A stretch of 64,000 nt of DNA from Paenibacillus_F chitinolyticus_A (lineage in GTDB: Bacteria; Bacillota; Bacilli; Paenibacillales; NBRC-103111). The DNA lies in the NCBI RefSeq assembly GCF_045038035.1, contig NZ_CP173427.1, forward strand, positions 310,001-374,000. Reading direction: 5' to 3'. Shown one piece after another: positions 8,200 through 16,104 of the stretch. Position 1 is the first letter of the stretch. Every line of letters begins with the position of its first letter. A program made the position numbers and the translations under genes. The notes beneath the pieces were generated by a model, which was not told the DNA's origin, made no database searches, and saw only the letters and a program-made list of their open reading frames with translations.

Positions 8200-9869
8200 A
8201 TGTGCTCGAGCAGGTAAAAGAAACGCTTAAAGTAACGATAGGCGAGGCCGCGGTCGCGGCGGGACTCGTACAGGCTTCGGAGCTTCCCGAGATTGTGCTG
8301 GAAGTACCGAAAGATAAGTCTCACGGTGATTTTGCAACTAACCTGGCCATGCAGCTTTCCCGGATTGCCAAGCAGAATCCCCGCGCGATTGCGGAACAAT
8401 TGATCGGGAAACTCGACAAAGAGAAAGCCCAGATCGCGGAAGTTCAAATCGCGGGCCCCGGGTTTATCAATTTCCGTATGGACAAAAGCTACCTCTATCC
8501 GATTCTTGCGCAAGTGGCGGAGCAGTCGGACCGCTACGGCGCGGTGAACGTGGGGCAAGGACGCAAGGTTCAGGTGGAATTCGTCAGCGCAAACCCGACA
8601 GGTTCCCTGCACCTCGGACACGCCCGCGGCGCGGCGGTAGGCGATGCTCTGTGCAACGTGCTGGCTCTCGCCGGTTACAACGTTACGCGTGAATATTACA
8701 TCAACGATGCGGGCAATCAGGTCAACAACCTGGCTAAATCCATCGAAGCGCGCTATCTGCAGGCTCTGGGGCAGGATGCCCAGATGCCGGAGGACGGCTA
8801 CCACGGCGAAGATATTAAAGGATTCGCCGGCGAGCTGGCGGCCGAAGAGGGCGACCGCCTGACCAAACTCGGACAGGACGAGCGTTTGGCCTATTTCCGC
8901 CAGTACGGGCTGAAAAAAGAACTCGATAAAATCAAGCGCGACCTAGGACGGTTCGGCGTCAAGTTTGACGAATGGTTTTCCGAAACTTCCATTTATGAAA
9001 ATAACCTGATCGACGATGTGCTCGGCAAACTCCGCGAATCCGGTTACGTGTACGAGCTGGACGGAGCAACCTGGCTGCGTACGACAGAGCTTGGCGACGA
9101 TAAGGACCGTGTTCTGATCAAAAACGACGGTTCCTTCACGTATTTGACGCCGGACGTGGCTTACCACCGGAATAAGTTCCAGCGCGGCTACGACGAACTG
9201 ATCAATATTTGGGGAGCGGACCACCACGGCTATATTCCGCGTATGAAAGCGGCCATGACGGCGCTCGGCTACGACGCGAACCGTCTGACGGTGCTTATCG
9301 CCCAGATGGTGAGCCTGTTCCAGAACGGCGAGAAGGTTAAAATGTCCAAGCGTACCGGCAAAGCGGTCACGATGGAAGACTTGATGGACGAAGTGGGCGT
9401 CGACGCCATCCGTTACTTCTTCACGATGCGCAGCATGGACTCGCATCTTGATTTCGACATGGATTTGGCGATTTCCAAATCCAATGAGAATCCCGTGTTC
9501 TACGTGCAGTATGCGCATGCACGGATTTGCAGCATCTTCCGGCAGGCGGAAGAGCAGGGTGTGGAGCTGCGCGGGCTGGCGCAGGTGGATTTGTCCCGGC
9601 TTTCGACGGAAGCCGAGTATGAGCTGCTGCGCAAAATCGGCGAGCTTCCGCAGGAAGTCGCCGTCGCGGCCGAGCTGTATGCGCCCCACCGCCTGATCCG
9701 CTACGTGTACGATCTGGCCGGGCTGTTCCACAGCTACTACAGAGCGGAGCGCGTCATCACCGAGGATGCGGAGCAGACACAGGCCCGCCTGGCGCTGCTG
9801 GGCGCGCTGCGCACCGTTATCGCCAACGTGCTGGCACTCGTAGGCGTATCCGCTCCGGACCGGATGTAG
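8196..9869 (+). CDS. argS: arginyl-tRNA synthetase
   Basis: Class I aminoacyl-tRNA synthetase of 557 residues charging tRNA-Arg. It begins with the Add-1 tRNA-binding domain; the HIGH-type motif is HLGHARGA within SANPTGSLHLGHARG, followed by the YYINDAGNQ segment, and the KMSKS-type motif is KMSKRTGK. The C-terminal anticodon-binding DALR domain ends the protein. The start is the ATG at 8196, preceded by AGGAGG at 8 bases and overlapping the ywiB stop; a longer frame from 8118 would run inside ywiB. A bidirectional terminator lies downstream at 10132-10173. Confidence 0.97.
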   Translation: MNVLEQVKETLKVTIGEAAVAAGLVQASELPEIVLEVPKDKSHGDFATNLAMQLSRIAKQNPRAIAEQLIGKLDKEKAQIAEVQIAGPGFINFRMDKSYLYPILAQVAEQSDRYGAVNVGQGRKVQVEFVSANPTGSLHLGHARGAAVGDALCNVLALAGYNVTREYYINDAGNQVNNLAKSIEARYLQALGQDAQMPEDGYHGEDIKGFAGELAAEEGDRLTKLGQDERLAYFRQYGLKKELDKIKRDLGRFGVKFDEWFSETSIYENNLIDDVLGKLRESGYVYELDGATWLRTTELGDDKDRVLIKNDGSFTYLTPDVAYHRNKFQRGYDELINIWGADHHGYIPRMKAAMTALGYDANRLTVLIAQMVSLFQNGEKVKMSKRTGKAVTMEDLMDEVGVDAIRYFFTMRSMDSHLDFDMDLAISKSNENPVFYVQYAHARICSIFRQAEEQGVELRGLAQVDLSRLSTEAEYELLRKIGELPQEVAVAAELYAPHRLIRYVYDLAGLFHSYYRAERVITEDAEQTQARLALLGALRTVIANVLALVGVSAPDRM

Positions 9870-10131
9870 ACTCCGGCCGGGCTGGACACAACGAAGCGGC
9901 CGCGGGCACGCTGAGGCACAGCCGCTGTGGGAGAAGTGCCGCGTGAGCTGCCGGAGCGCCGTGCAGCGCCGCACAGCGGCAGAGCATGGGCGGCTTCGCT
10001 CGGCTGGTCCGACCGGGCTGTCCATTCCCGTAGAATGGGACAGCCCCCGGCGTACCGCTCTACGGGTTCGCACCCGTAGTAGCCGCTCTGCTCCGCAGGT
10101 CGCGGCCTTGCCGCTTCGCGGCGCACCAAAT
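9870..10131. other. GC-rich, hairpin-rich gap between convergent genes
   Basis: No credible gene. Two strong hairpins are visible: GGGCTGTCCATTC pairing with GAATGGGACAGCCC (10015-10046) and CTACGGG/CCCGTAG around TTCGCA (10060-10079). Neither is followed by a T run. Direct and inverted GCGGCAGAGC-like words recur around them. They may be a structured transcript, processing sites of the argS 3' end or a dispersed palindromic repeat. Confidence 0.45.
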
Positions 10132-10173
10132 CAAACAAAGTCTGACGCTTTTAGCGGCGTCAGGCTTTGTTTG
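10132..10173. terminator. bidirectional terminator between argS and the S8 protease gene
   Basis: CAAACAAAG pairs with CTTTGTTTG, with an inner GACGC/GCGTC stem. T-rich sequence follows on both strands. It overlaps the last codons of the minus-strand protease gene, whose stop is at 10160. Confidence 0.8.
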
Positions 10174-11338
10174 TTTTGAGCAGGGCGGTAACGGCGCGCC
10201 TCGCATGGATGAGGCCGGGGGCTTCCGTGCCTTCCGGCTGCTTCGCTTTGGTGAGCGGCGTTGCGCTCCGCCGGAGAATCTGCTTGATCTGCTGCGGCCG
10301 CAGGGAGGGCCTAACCGACAGCATGAGCGCGATGACACCGCTCACATGCGCCGTCGCCATCGAGGTGCCGCTGAGCTCGTTGTACTTGCCGTGCAGCCAA
10401 CAGGAATAGATGCTTTCCCCCGGCGCAAAAATGTCTATGCGTTTGCCGCGGTTGCTGAAGGGGGCGACTTTGTTGACCTTGGTCGTGGCTCCTACGGAGA
10501 AGACACTCGGGAAACGCGCCGGATAATCGATCGCGGCTCCTTTGCCGTCGTTGCCGGATGAAGCGACGACGATGGTGCCGGATTGATAAGCGTTTATCAC
10601 CGCTTCCTCCAGCGCCCGGCTGTACGTTTTCATCCCGAAGCTCATATTGATGATGTCCAGGCCGTTGCGCACACACCAGTCGATACCCGCCACAATGTCC
10701 GAAACGAACGCGCTCCCGTTCATGTCGAATGCTTTAACCGCGTGGATGATGGCTTTTGGAGCTACCCCCACAATACCTATCCGTCCCGCCGCGGCGATGG
10801 TTCCGGCTATATGTGTACCGTGTCCGTTGTCGTCATAGGCGGGCTGGTTGCGGTTGAGCAGGTTGATGCCCCGGGCGACCGAGGCCTGCAAATCCGGGTG
10901 GTAGTAGTCGATGCCGGTGTCGATAACGCCGATCGTGACGCGGCTTCCCTTAGCTTTTTTCCATACGTCCGGAGCTTTGATCTGTTGGACGCCCCAGGGG
11001 ATAAACTGAGAGCCTTCGGACGTTTTTTCGACGATTTCCGATGTCTTTAATGTTTTTCTGGGCCGCAGCTGGATATTTATGGACGCATCCTCTTCAATAG
11101 AGAGAACGGCGGGATGCTTAATCAGTTCCGCACGGTTACGGATTGGGCAAGAGATCCCCCGGATCAGTTTCAGATCATAGACGGAGGACAGGCTGGAGAG
11201 TGTATCTTTGTGCATGCGGATAAGCTCGGTGACCTGCCGGTAATCCCGATCGCTCTGGAAAAGAATGATGTGCCGGCGCTCCCCCTGCGATGCCTGGATT
11301 TCTTCATGCAGCATCATGAGCAATCGTTTCGAGTCCAA
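10160..11338 (-). CDS. S8-family subtilisin-like serine protease
   Basis: Serine protease of 392 residues. The catalytic triad is present in subtilisin order: Asp in VIDTGIDYYHPDL, His in NGHGTHIAGTIAA and Ser in SGTSMATAHVSG, with the oxyanion Asn in ASSGNDG. The first 115 or so residues resemble an I9-type propeptide (HIILFQ at the start, VLSIEEDASI near its end). There is no signal peptide, so the enzyme may act inside the cell or leave by another route. The start is TTG at 11338 with GGGAGG about 9 bases upstream. It is transcribed alone, convergent with argS and divergent from rpoE. Substrate cannot be inferred. Confidence 0.9.
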   Translation of the reverse strand: MDSKRLLMMLHEEIQASQGERRHIILFQSDRDYRQVTELIRMHKDTLSSLSSVYDLKLIRGISCPIRNRAELIKHPAVLSIEEDASINIQLRPRKTLKTSEIVEKTSEGSQFIPWGVQQIKAPDVWKKAKGSRVTIGVIDTGIDYYHPDLQASVARGINLLNRNQPAYDDNGHGTHIAGTIAAAGRIGIVGVAPKAIIHAVKAFDMNGSAFVSDIVAGIDWCVRNGLDIINMSFGMKTYSRALEEAVINAYQSGTIVVASSGNDGKGAAIDYPARFPSVFSVGATTKVNKVAPFSNRGKRIDIFAPGESIYSCWLHGKYNELSGTSMATAHVSGVIALMLSVRPSLRPQQIKQILRRSATPLTKAKQPEGTEAPGLIHARRAVTALLKTNKA

Positions 11339-11617
11339 AGCCCCATTCCTCCCATAAACCGAAGGTGCGATTCTGGCTTATTATATGTACAGGTCGGGGG
11401 GCCCGACTGAGATTAAGGCCCCTTTCCAAATAAATAGGTGCATCGCCGTGTCAACGTGCTCTTGCCTACATAACATAAAGGGAGAGGTGAAACATCTCTC
11501 GGTTTCAAGGGGCGGGGACGAGCGGATCGCCGTTTCGTTCGTAACCGCAGGATACAGTCGGAAAGCGGAGGGAAACCTTCGCTTTTACTCTTGTTTCGGG
11601 GGACAGGCGGGCGGGAG
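11339..11617. other. non-coding stretch before the rpoE promoter
   Basis: Part of the 370-base gap between the divergent protease and rpoE genes. The short frames here have no supporting binding site or family. I see no RNA family, repeat or terminator in it. Confidence 0.4.
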
Positions 11618-11646
11618 TTGCATTTTTACATAAAATAGGTTTTACT
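11618..11646 (+). promoter_or_regulatory. candidate sigma-A promoter of rpoE
   Basis: TTGCAT at 11618-11623 and TTTACT at 11641-11646 with a 17-base, AT-rich spacer. It lies about 60 bases before the rpoE start and is the best match in the gap. Confidence 0.45.
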
Positions 11647-11708
11647 TAAGGATGAAATGGGATAAGGTAGTTAAAGTATTGTTAATACGGTGAAGGGAAG
11701 TGCCACAA

Positions 11709-12296
<588 letters not shown>

Positions 12297-12312
12297 TTCA
12301 TCGTGGCGGTTC

Positions 12313-12341
12313 TTGACAGAGGATGTCGTTCTTAGTAAACT
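12313..12341 (+). promoter_or_regulatory. pyrG promoter with GGGC start
   Basis: TTGACA at 12313-12318, a 17-base spacer and TAAACT at 12336-12341. The likely start, 8 bases after the -10, is the first G of GGGCTTT at 12349. A transcript beginning GGGC is the arrangement used for CTP-sensitive reiterative initiation at pyrG in Gram-positive bacteria. Confidence 0.8.
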
Positions 12342-12348
12342 ATTGCAT

Positions 12349-12433
12349 GGGCTTTAAAAAGAACGACCAAATTTACGCCATATAAAAAGTGCCCCGTATA
12401 CCACGGGTGTCACTTTTTTTGTTTTTTCAGGGA
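12349..12433 (+). promoter_or_regulatory. pyrG leader with CTP-responsive attenuator
   Basis: The leader starts GGGC and, 35 bases later, holds an intrinsic terminator: AAAAAGTGCCCCGT (12384-12397) pairs with ACGGGTGTCACTTTTTTT, followed by a second T run. The left arm carries CCCC. In B. subtilis, when CTP is low, polymerase adds extra G residues at the start and the G tract pairs with the C-rich left arm, blocking the terminator. All the needed parts are visible here; operation is inferred by analogy. Confidence 0.75.
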
Positions 12434-12596
12434 CATTATTTGATGTCCCGGAGGTTTTGGTGGAAGCCTAGAAGGGACCGGCCGTTTTCTTGGACTGCCG
12501 CATATGCGGCAGGCACTCAGGCGTTCGGTCCCCCACTTTTGTACGGCGAACCTTTATGCACCCAAGAATTTAGATATGCTCGAAAGGAGTTCTCAG

Positions 12597-14213
12597 ATGA
12601 CTAAGTATATTTTTGTAACCGGGGGTGTCGTTTCCTCGCTCGGTAAAGGCATCACGGCGGCTTCTCTGGGCCGCTTGCTCAAAAACCGGGGTCTGAAAGT
12701 GACCATCCAGAAGTTTGACCCCTACATTAACATCGATCCGGGGACGATGAGCCCTTACCAGCACGGGGAAGTTTTCGTAACGGACGACGGCGCCGAAACT
12801 GACCTCGATCTGGGTCACTACGAACGGTTTATTGACATCAATCTCTCTAAGAACTCCAACGTAACGACGGGTAAAGTGTATTCTTCCGTTATTACCAAAG
12901 AGCGCAGAGGCGAATACCTGGGCGGAACGGTACAAGTTATTCCTCACATTACAAATGAAATCAAGGACCGCGTGTTCCGTGCCGGCCGCGAAGCGGGTTC
13001 GGATGTAGTGATCACCGAAATCGGCGGAACCGTGGGCGATATCGAGAGCCTTCCGTTCCTCGAAGCGATCCGTCAGATCAAGAGCGACATTGGCCGCGAG
13101 AACGTGATGTACATTCACGTCACCCTGATTCCTTACATCAAAGCCGCGGGCGAAGTCAAAACGAAACCGACCCAGCACAGCGTAAAAGAGCTGCGCAGCC
13201 TCGGTATCCAGCCGCACGTGATCGTCTGCCGTACGGAGCATGCTCTTACGGAAGACATGAAGCGCAAGATCGCCCAGTTCTGCGACACCGATCCGGAAGC
13301 GGTCGTGGAATGCCTGGACGCCGAGACCTTGTACGAAGTGCCGATGATGCTCAGAGAGCAGGGGCTTGACGATATCGTCGTCAATCACCTGAAGCTCGGC
13401 GGCGCGGCGCAGCCGGACATGACCGAGTGGGAACAGCTCGTCCAGCGCGTCAAAGGCTTGAAAGAAACGACCGAGATCGCCATCGTAGGCAAGTATGTCG
13501 CCCTGCATGACGCTTACCTCAGCATCGTGGAATCTCTGGGCCATGCCGGCATCGACAACGGAGCCGAAGTGAAGATCCGCTGGGTCAACGCGGAAGAAGT
13601 ATACGATCACAACGTGGACGAGCTTCTCGGCGGCGTGGACGGCATTCTCGTTCCGGGCGGCTTCGGAGACCGCGGTATCGAGGGCAAGGTTATCGCCATC
13701 CGCCATGCGCGCGAGAAGAAGATTCCGTTCTTCGGTATCTGCCTGGGTATGCAGGTTGCGGTGATCGAGTATGCGCGCGCGCTTGCCGGCCTCGAGGGAG
13801 CGAACAGCTCCGAGATCAACCCGGTCACGCCTTACCCGGTTATCGACCTGCTGCCGGAGCAGAAGGATATCGAGAACCTTGGCGGAACGATGCGTCTGGG
13901 ACTCTATCCTTGTAAACTGGCGGAAGGTTCCCTGGCCATGCAGTGCTACAATGACGAGCTTGTGTACGAACGTCACCGTCACCGGTACGAGTTTAACAAC
14001 GAATACCGTGAAATGATCGAATCCGCAGGACTGCGCATCTCCGGTACTTCTCCGGACGGCCGTCTGGTCGAAATCGTCGAGCTTCCGGACCACCCTTGGT
14101 TCCTGGCCGTTCAATTCCATCCGGAATTTACGTCCCGTCCGAACCGTCCGCAGCCGCTTTTCCGTGAGTTCGTGAAAGCAGCCTTTACCTATAAGCAAGA
14201 ATCCCGGGCGTAA
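12597..14213 (+). CDS. pyrG: CTP synthase
   Basis: CTP synthase, 538 residues, makes CTP from UTP, ATP and glutamine. The synthase domain starts MTKYIFVTGGVVSSLGKGI with the P-loop-like GGVVSSLGKG; the C-terminal class I glutaminase has GGFGDRG, the nucleophile Cys in FFGICLGMQ and the His-Glu pair in QFHPEF. The ATG at 12597 has AAAGGAG 7 bases upstream; an upstream in-frame extension from 12504 lies in the leader and is not supported. Expression is probably set by the attenuator at 12349-12433. The terminator overlaps its last codons. Confidence 0.97.
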   Translation: MTKYIFVTGGVVSSLGKGITAASLGRLLKNRGLKVTIQKFDPYINIDPGTMSPYQHGEVFVTDDGAETDLDLGHYERFIDINLSKNSNVTTGKVYSSVITKERRGEYLGGTVQVIPHITNEIKDRVFRAGREAGSDVVITEIGGTVGDIESLPFLEAIRQIKSDIGRENVMYIHVTLIPYIKAAGEVKTKPTQHSVKELRSLGIQPHVIVCRTEHALTEDMKRKIAQFCDTDPEAVVECLDAETLYEVPMMLREQGLDDIVVNHLKLGGAAQPDMTEWEQLVQRVKGLKETTEIAIVGKYVALHDAYLSIVESLGHAGIDNGAEVKIRWVNAEEVYDHNVDELLGGVDGILVPGGFGDRGIEGKVIAIRHAREKKIPFFGICLGMQVAVIEYARALAGLEGANSSEINPVTPYPVIDLLPEQKDIENLGGTMRLGLYPCKLAEGSLAMQCYNDELVYERHRHRYEFNNEYREMIESAGLRISGTSPDGRLVEIVELPDHPWFLAVQFHPEFTSRPNRPQPLFREFVKAAFTYKQESRA

Positions 14214-14235
14214 TAGCCGGGATTTTTCTTTTTTT
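14201..14235 (+). terminator. pyrG terminator overlapping the stop codon
   Basis: ATCCCGG pairs with CCGGGAT; the loop contains the pyrG stop codon at 14211-14213. A long T-rich run follows. Confidence 0.75.
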
Positions 14236-14266
14236 TTACTTATTTGTTCATTCTCCCGGATGGTAG

Positions 14267-14296
14267 GGAGGAAATCGGCAAGTCGATAGCGAAGTA
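14267..14296 (+). promoter_or_regulatory. candidate sigma-H promoter of spo0F
   Basis: GGAGGAAAT at 14267-14275 fits the sigma-H -35 pattern RNAGGAWWW. After 12 bases AGCGAAGTA at 14288-14296 matches the -10 pattern RNNGAATWW with one mismatch. The start codon of spo0F is 78 bases downstream. In B. subtilis spo0F is known to have a sigma-H promoter. Assignment is by eye. Confidence 0.4.
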
Positions 14297-14373
14297 GGGG
14301 GGAGTTCGAGTTCGCACGGCTGCAAAGTTCATATTCGGAACTCAGCCTTGAGCTTGTGGAAGGAGGCTTTCCC

Positions 14374-14754
14374 GTGAGTAAAAAAATCCTAATCGTAGAC
14401 GATCAGAATGGAATCCGGATGCTTCTTATGGAAGTGTTCAGCAACGAGGGTTACGAAACCCATCAAGCGCCTAACGGCAAAACCGCCTTGGAGATTGTTA
14501 AAACACATTCTCCCGATCTGGTCCTTCTGGATATGAAAATTCCAGGCATGGACGGTTTAGATATTCTGAAGCACGTCAAAAGTATCGATCCCTCCATCAA
14601 GGTCATCATGATGACCGCCTACGGAGAGCTGGATATGATCAAAGAAGCCACGGAACTCGGGGCCATCATGCATTTTACAAAACCGTTCGATATCGACGAA
14701 TTGCGGCTGGCTGTCCATACGCAGTTGATTGAAACTACACCGCTGGGATCCTGA
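14374..14754 (+). CDS. spo0F: sporulation phosphorelay response regulator Spo0F
   Basis: Single-domain receiver of 126 residues that passes phosphate from sporulation kinases to Spo0B and so to Spo0A. The acidic pocket is DD at residues 9-10, the phosphoacceptor is Asp53 in LLDMKIPGMDG, the Thr switch is in MMTAYG and the conserved Lys in FTKPFD. There is no output domain. The GTG at 14374 is the start, preceded by GGAAGGAGG. The position between pyrG and fba is that of spo0F in Bacillus, which separates it from other CheY-like proteins. A terminator follows immediately. Confidence 0.93.
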   Translation: MSKKILIVDDQNGIRMLLMEVFSNEGYETHQAPNGKTALEIVKTHSPDLVLLDMKIPGMDGLDILKHVKSIDPSIKVIMMTAYGELDMIKEATELGAIMHFTKPFDIDELRLAVHTQLIETTPLGS

Positions 14755-14773
14755 TTGCAAGGGTCCTTTTTTT
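14746..14773 (+). terminator. spo0F terminator
   Basis: GGATCCT pairs with AGGGTCC (one G-T pair) across GATTGCA and is followed by seven T residues. The left arm overlaps the end of spo0F. Confidence 0.7.
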
Positions 14774-14805
14774 GTGAAAACTTTCACGTCATCCGGCAGG
14801 CTCGG

Positions 14806-14834
14806 TTACGTTTTGTCAGGGAGTGTGCTATAAT
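14806..14834 (+). promoter_or_regulatory. promoter of fba
   Basis: A perfect TATAAT at 14829-14834 with an extended -10 TG at 14826-14827. The -35 candidate TTACGT, 17 bases upstream, is weak. It lies about 75 bases before the fba start. Confidence 0.6.
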
Positions 14835-14910
14835 AACACCGTATGACAAAAAGAGCGGCAGCGCATCTTAAAAACGATCAAGCCAACACACACAGTAGGA
14901 GGAAGAAATC

Positions 14911-15765
14911 ATGCCATTGGTTTCAATGAATGAATTTTTACCTAAGGCTAAAGCAAACAAGTTTGCGGTAGGCCAGTTCAACATGAACAACCTGGAGTTT
15001 GCCCAAGCGATCACGGAAGCGGCTATGGAGCTGAACTCTCCGTTCATTTTCGGTGTCAGCGAAGGCGCGCTCAAGTATATGGGGATCGAATACACGGTAG
15101 CGATCGCGGAAGCGGCTGCCAAGCAATCCGGCCTTCCGATTGCCCTTCACCTCGACCACGGCAGCTCTTTCGAAGTGGCCATGAAATGTATCCGTGCCGG
15201 CTTCAGCTCCGTTATGTTCGACGGTTCCCACTACTCTTATGAAGAGAACGTACGCCTGACCAAAGAAGTCGTAAAAGCCGCGCACGCAATGGGCGTTTCC
15301 GTTGAAGGCGAGCTTGGAACGATCGGCGGCGTTGAAGATGATATCTCCGTAGACGAAGCTGATGCTAACCTGGCTAAGCCGGAAGAAGCGATCCGCTACT
15401 ACGAAGAAACCGGAGTCGATTGTGTGGCAATCGCGGTCGGAACTGCACACGGCATGTATGCAGGCGAGCCGAACATTCACTTTGACATCATCGAGAAAGT
15501 TTCGCAGGCGATCCCGATTCCTGTCGTTCTTCACGGCGGATCCGGCGTTCCCGACGAAATGATCAAGAAAGCGATCGCAGCGGGCGCAGGCAAAGTTAAC
15601 GTGAACACGGAGAACCAAGTGGCCGCTACTGCCGCTATCCGTGAAGTTCTCGGTGCCGACGCTAAAGTATACGATCCTCGCAAATACCTCACCCCAGCAC
15701 GCAAAGCGATGGTTGAAGTCGTGAAATCCAAAATTCAACTGTTCGGCAGCGCTAACCAAGCTTAA
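14911..15765 (+). CDS. fbaA: class II fructose-1,6-bisphosphate aldolase
   Basis: Zinc-dependent aldolase of 284 residues that interconverts fructose 1,6-bisphosphate with dihydroxyacetone phosphate and glyceraldehyde 3-phosphate. Zinc and catalytic residues lie in ALHLDHGSSFE (catalytic Asp, zinc His), VGTAHGMYAG and VLHGGSGVPD; the phosphate-binding NVNTENQ follows. Length is typical. The ATG at 14911 has GTAGGAGG 8 bases upstream. It has its own promoter and terminator, as expected for a strongly expressed glycolytic gene. In B. subtilis a transaldolase gene follows; it is absent here. Confidence 0.97.
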   Translation: MPLVSMNEFLPKAKANKFAVGQFNMNNLEFAQAITEAAMELNSPFIFGVSEGALKYMGIEYTVAIAEAAAKQSGLPIALHLDHGSSFEVAMKCIRAGFSSVMFDGSHYSYEENVRLTKEVVKAAHAMGVSVEGELGTIGGVEDDISVDEADANLAKPEEAIRYYEETGVDCVAIAVGTAHGMYAGEPNIHFDIIEKVSQAIPIPVVLHGGSGVPDEMIKKAIAAGAGKVNVNTENQVAATAAIREVLGADAKVYDPRKYLTPARKAMVEVVKSKIQLFGSANQA

Positions 15766-15792
15766 TACCGATTCAGATAGAGACAGAGACGG

Positions 15793-15832
15793 GAAATGCA
15801 TCTTAACGGATGCATTTCTCTCTTCTATTTTA
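15793..15832 (+). terminator. fbaA terminator
   Basis: A perfect 10-bp stem GAAATGCATC/GATGCATTTC with a 6-base loop, followed by a T- and C-rich tract ending TTCTATTTT. It starts 28 bases after the stop codon. Confidence 0.75.
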
Positions 15833-15873
15833 GGTTCCGTATCCATCCCAGACGCCTCATACTCCCTTAAAAG

Positions 15874-15902
15874 TTGACAACGCACGTAAACTGCGTTTTA
15901 TT
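15874..15902 (+). promoter_or_regulatory. candidate promoter of murA
   Basis: A consensus TTGACA at 15874-15879 followed, after 17 bases, by TTTATT. The start codon is 200 bases downstream, leaving a long leader (about 15910-16104) in which I see no recognisable regulatory element. Confidence 0.4.
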
Positions 15903-16104
15903 TAGATATGTACGCTTGATTTCTATTTGATATGTTTATTTTGTGAGCCGGAAGCCAGCCTCCGATTTAACGGGCGGCCTTCTATTTTGTTTGCAGCCAA
16001 ACACGAGCTGCTTCTAGTTGTTGCAGCAGGTCACTTTTGATTTTTTACAAATTGTAGTTAAGCAGCTAAGCTATCTACCGGAAGCAGGGGGAAGATAACG
16101 CATT

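Noticed and set aside
11385..11633. Short open frame upstream of rpoE
   Set aside because: No binding site or family; overlaps the likely rpoE promoter region.
12570..14198. Minus-strand open frame of 542 codons
   Set aside because: Antisense to pyrG, same codon-bias effect.
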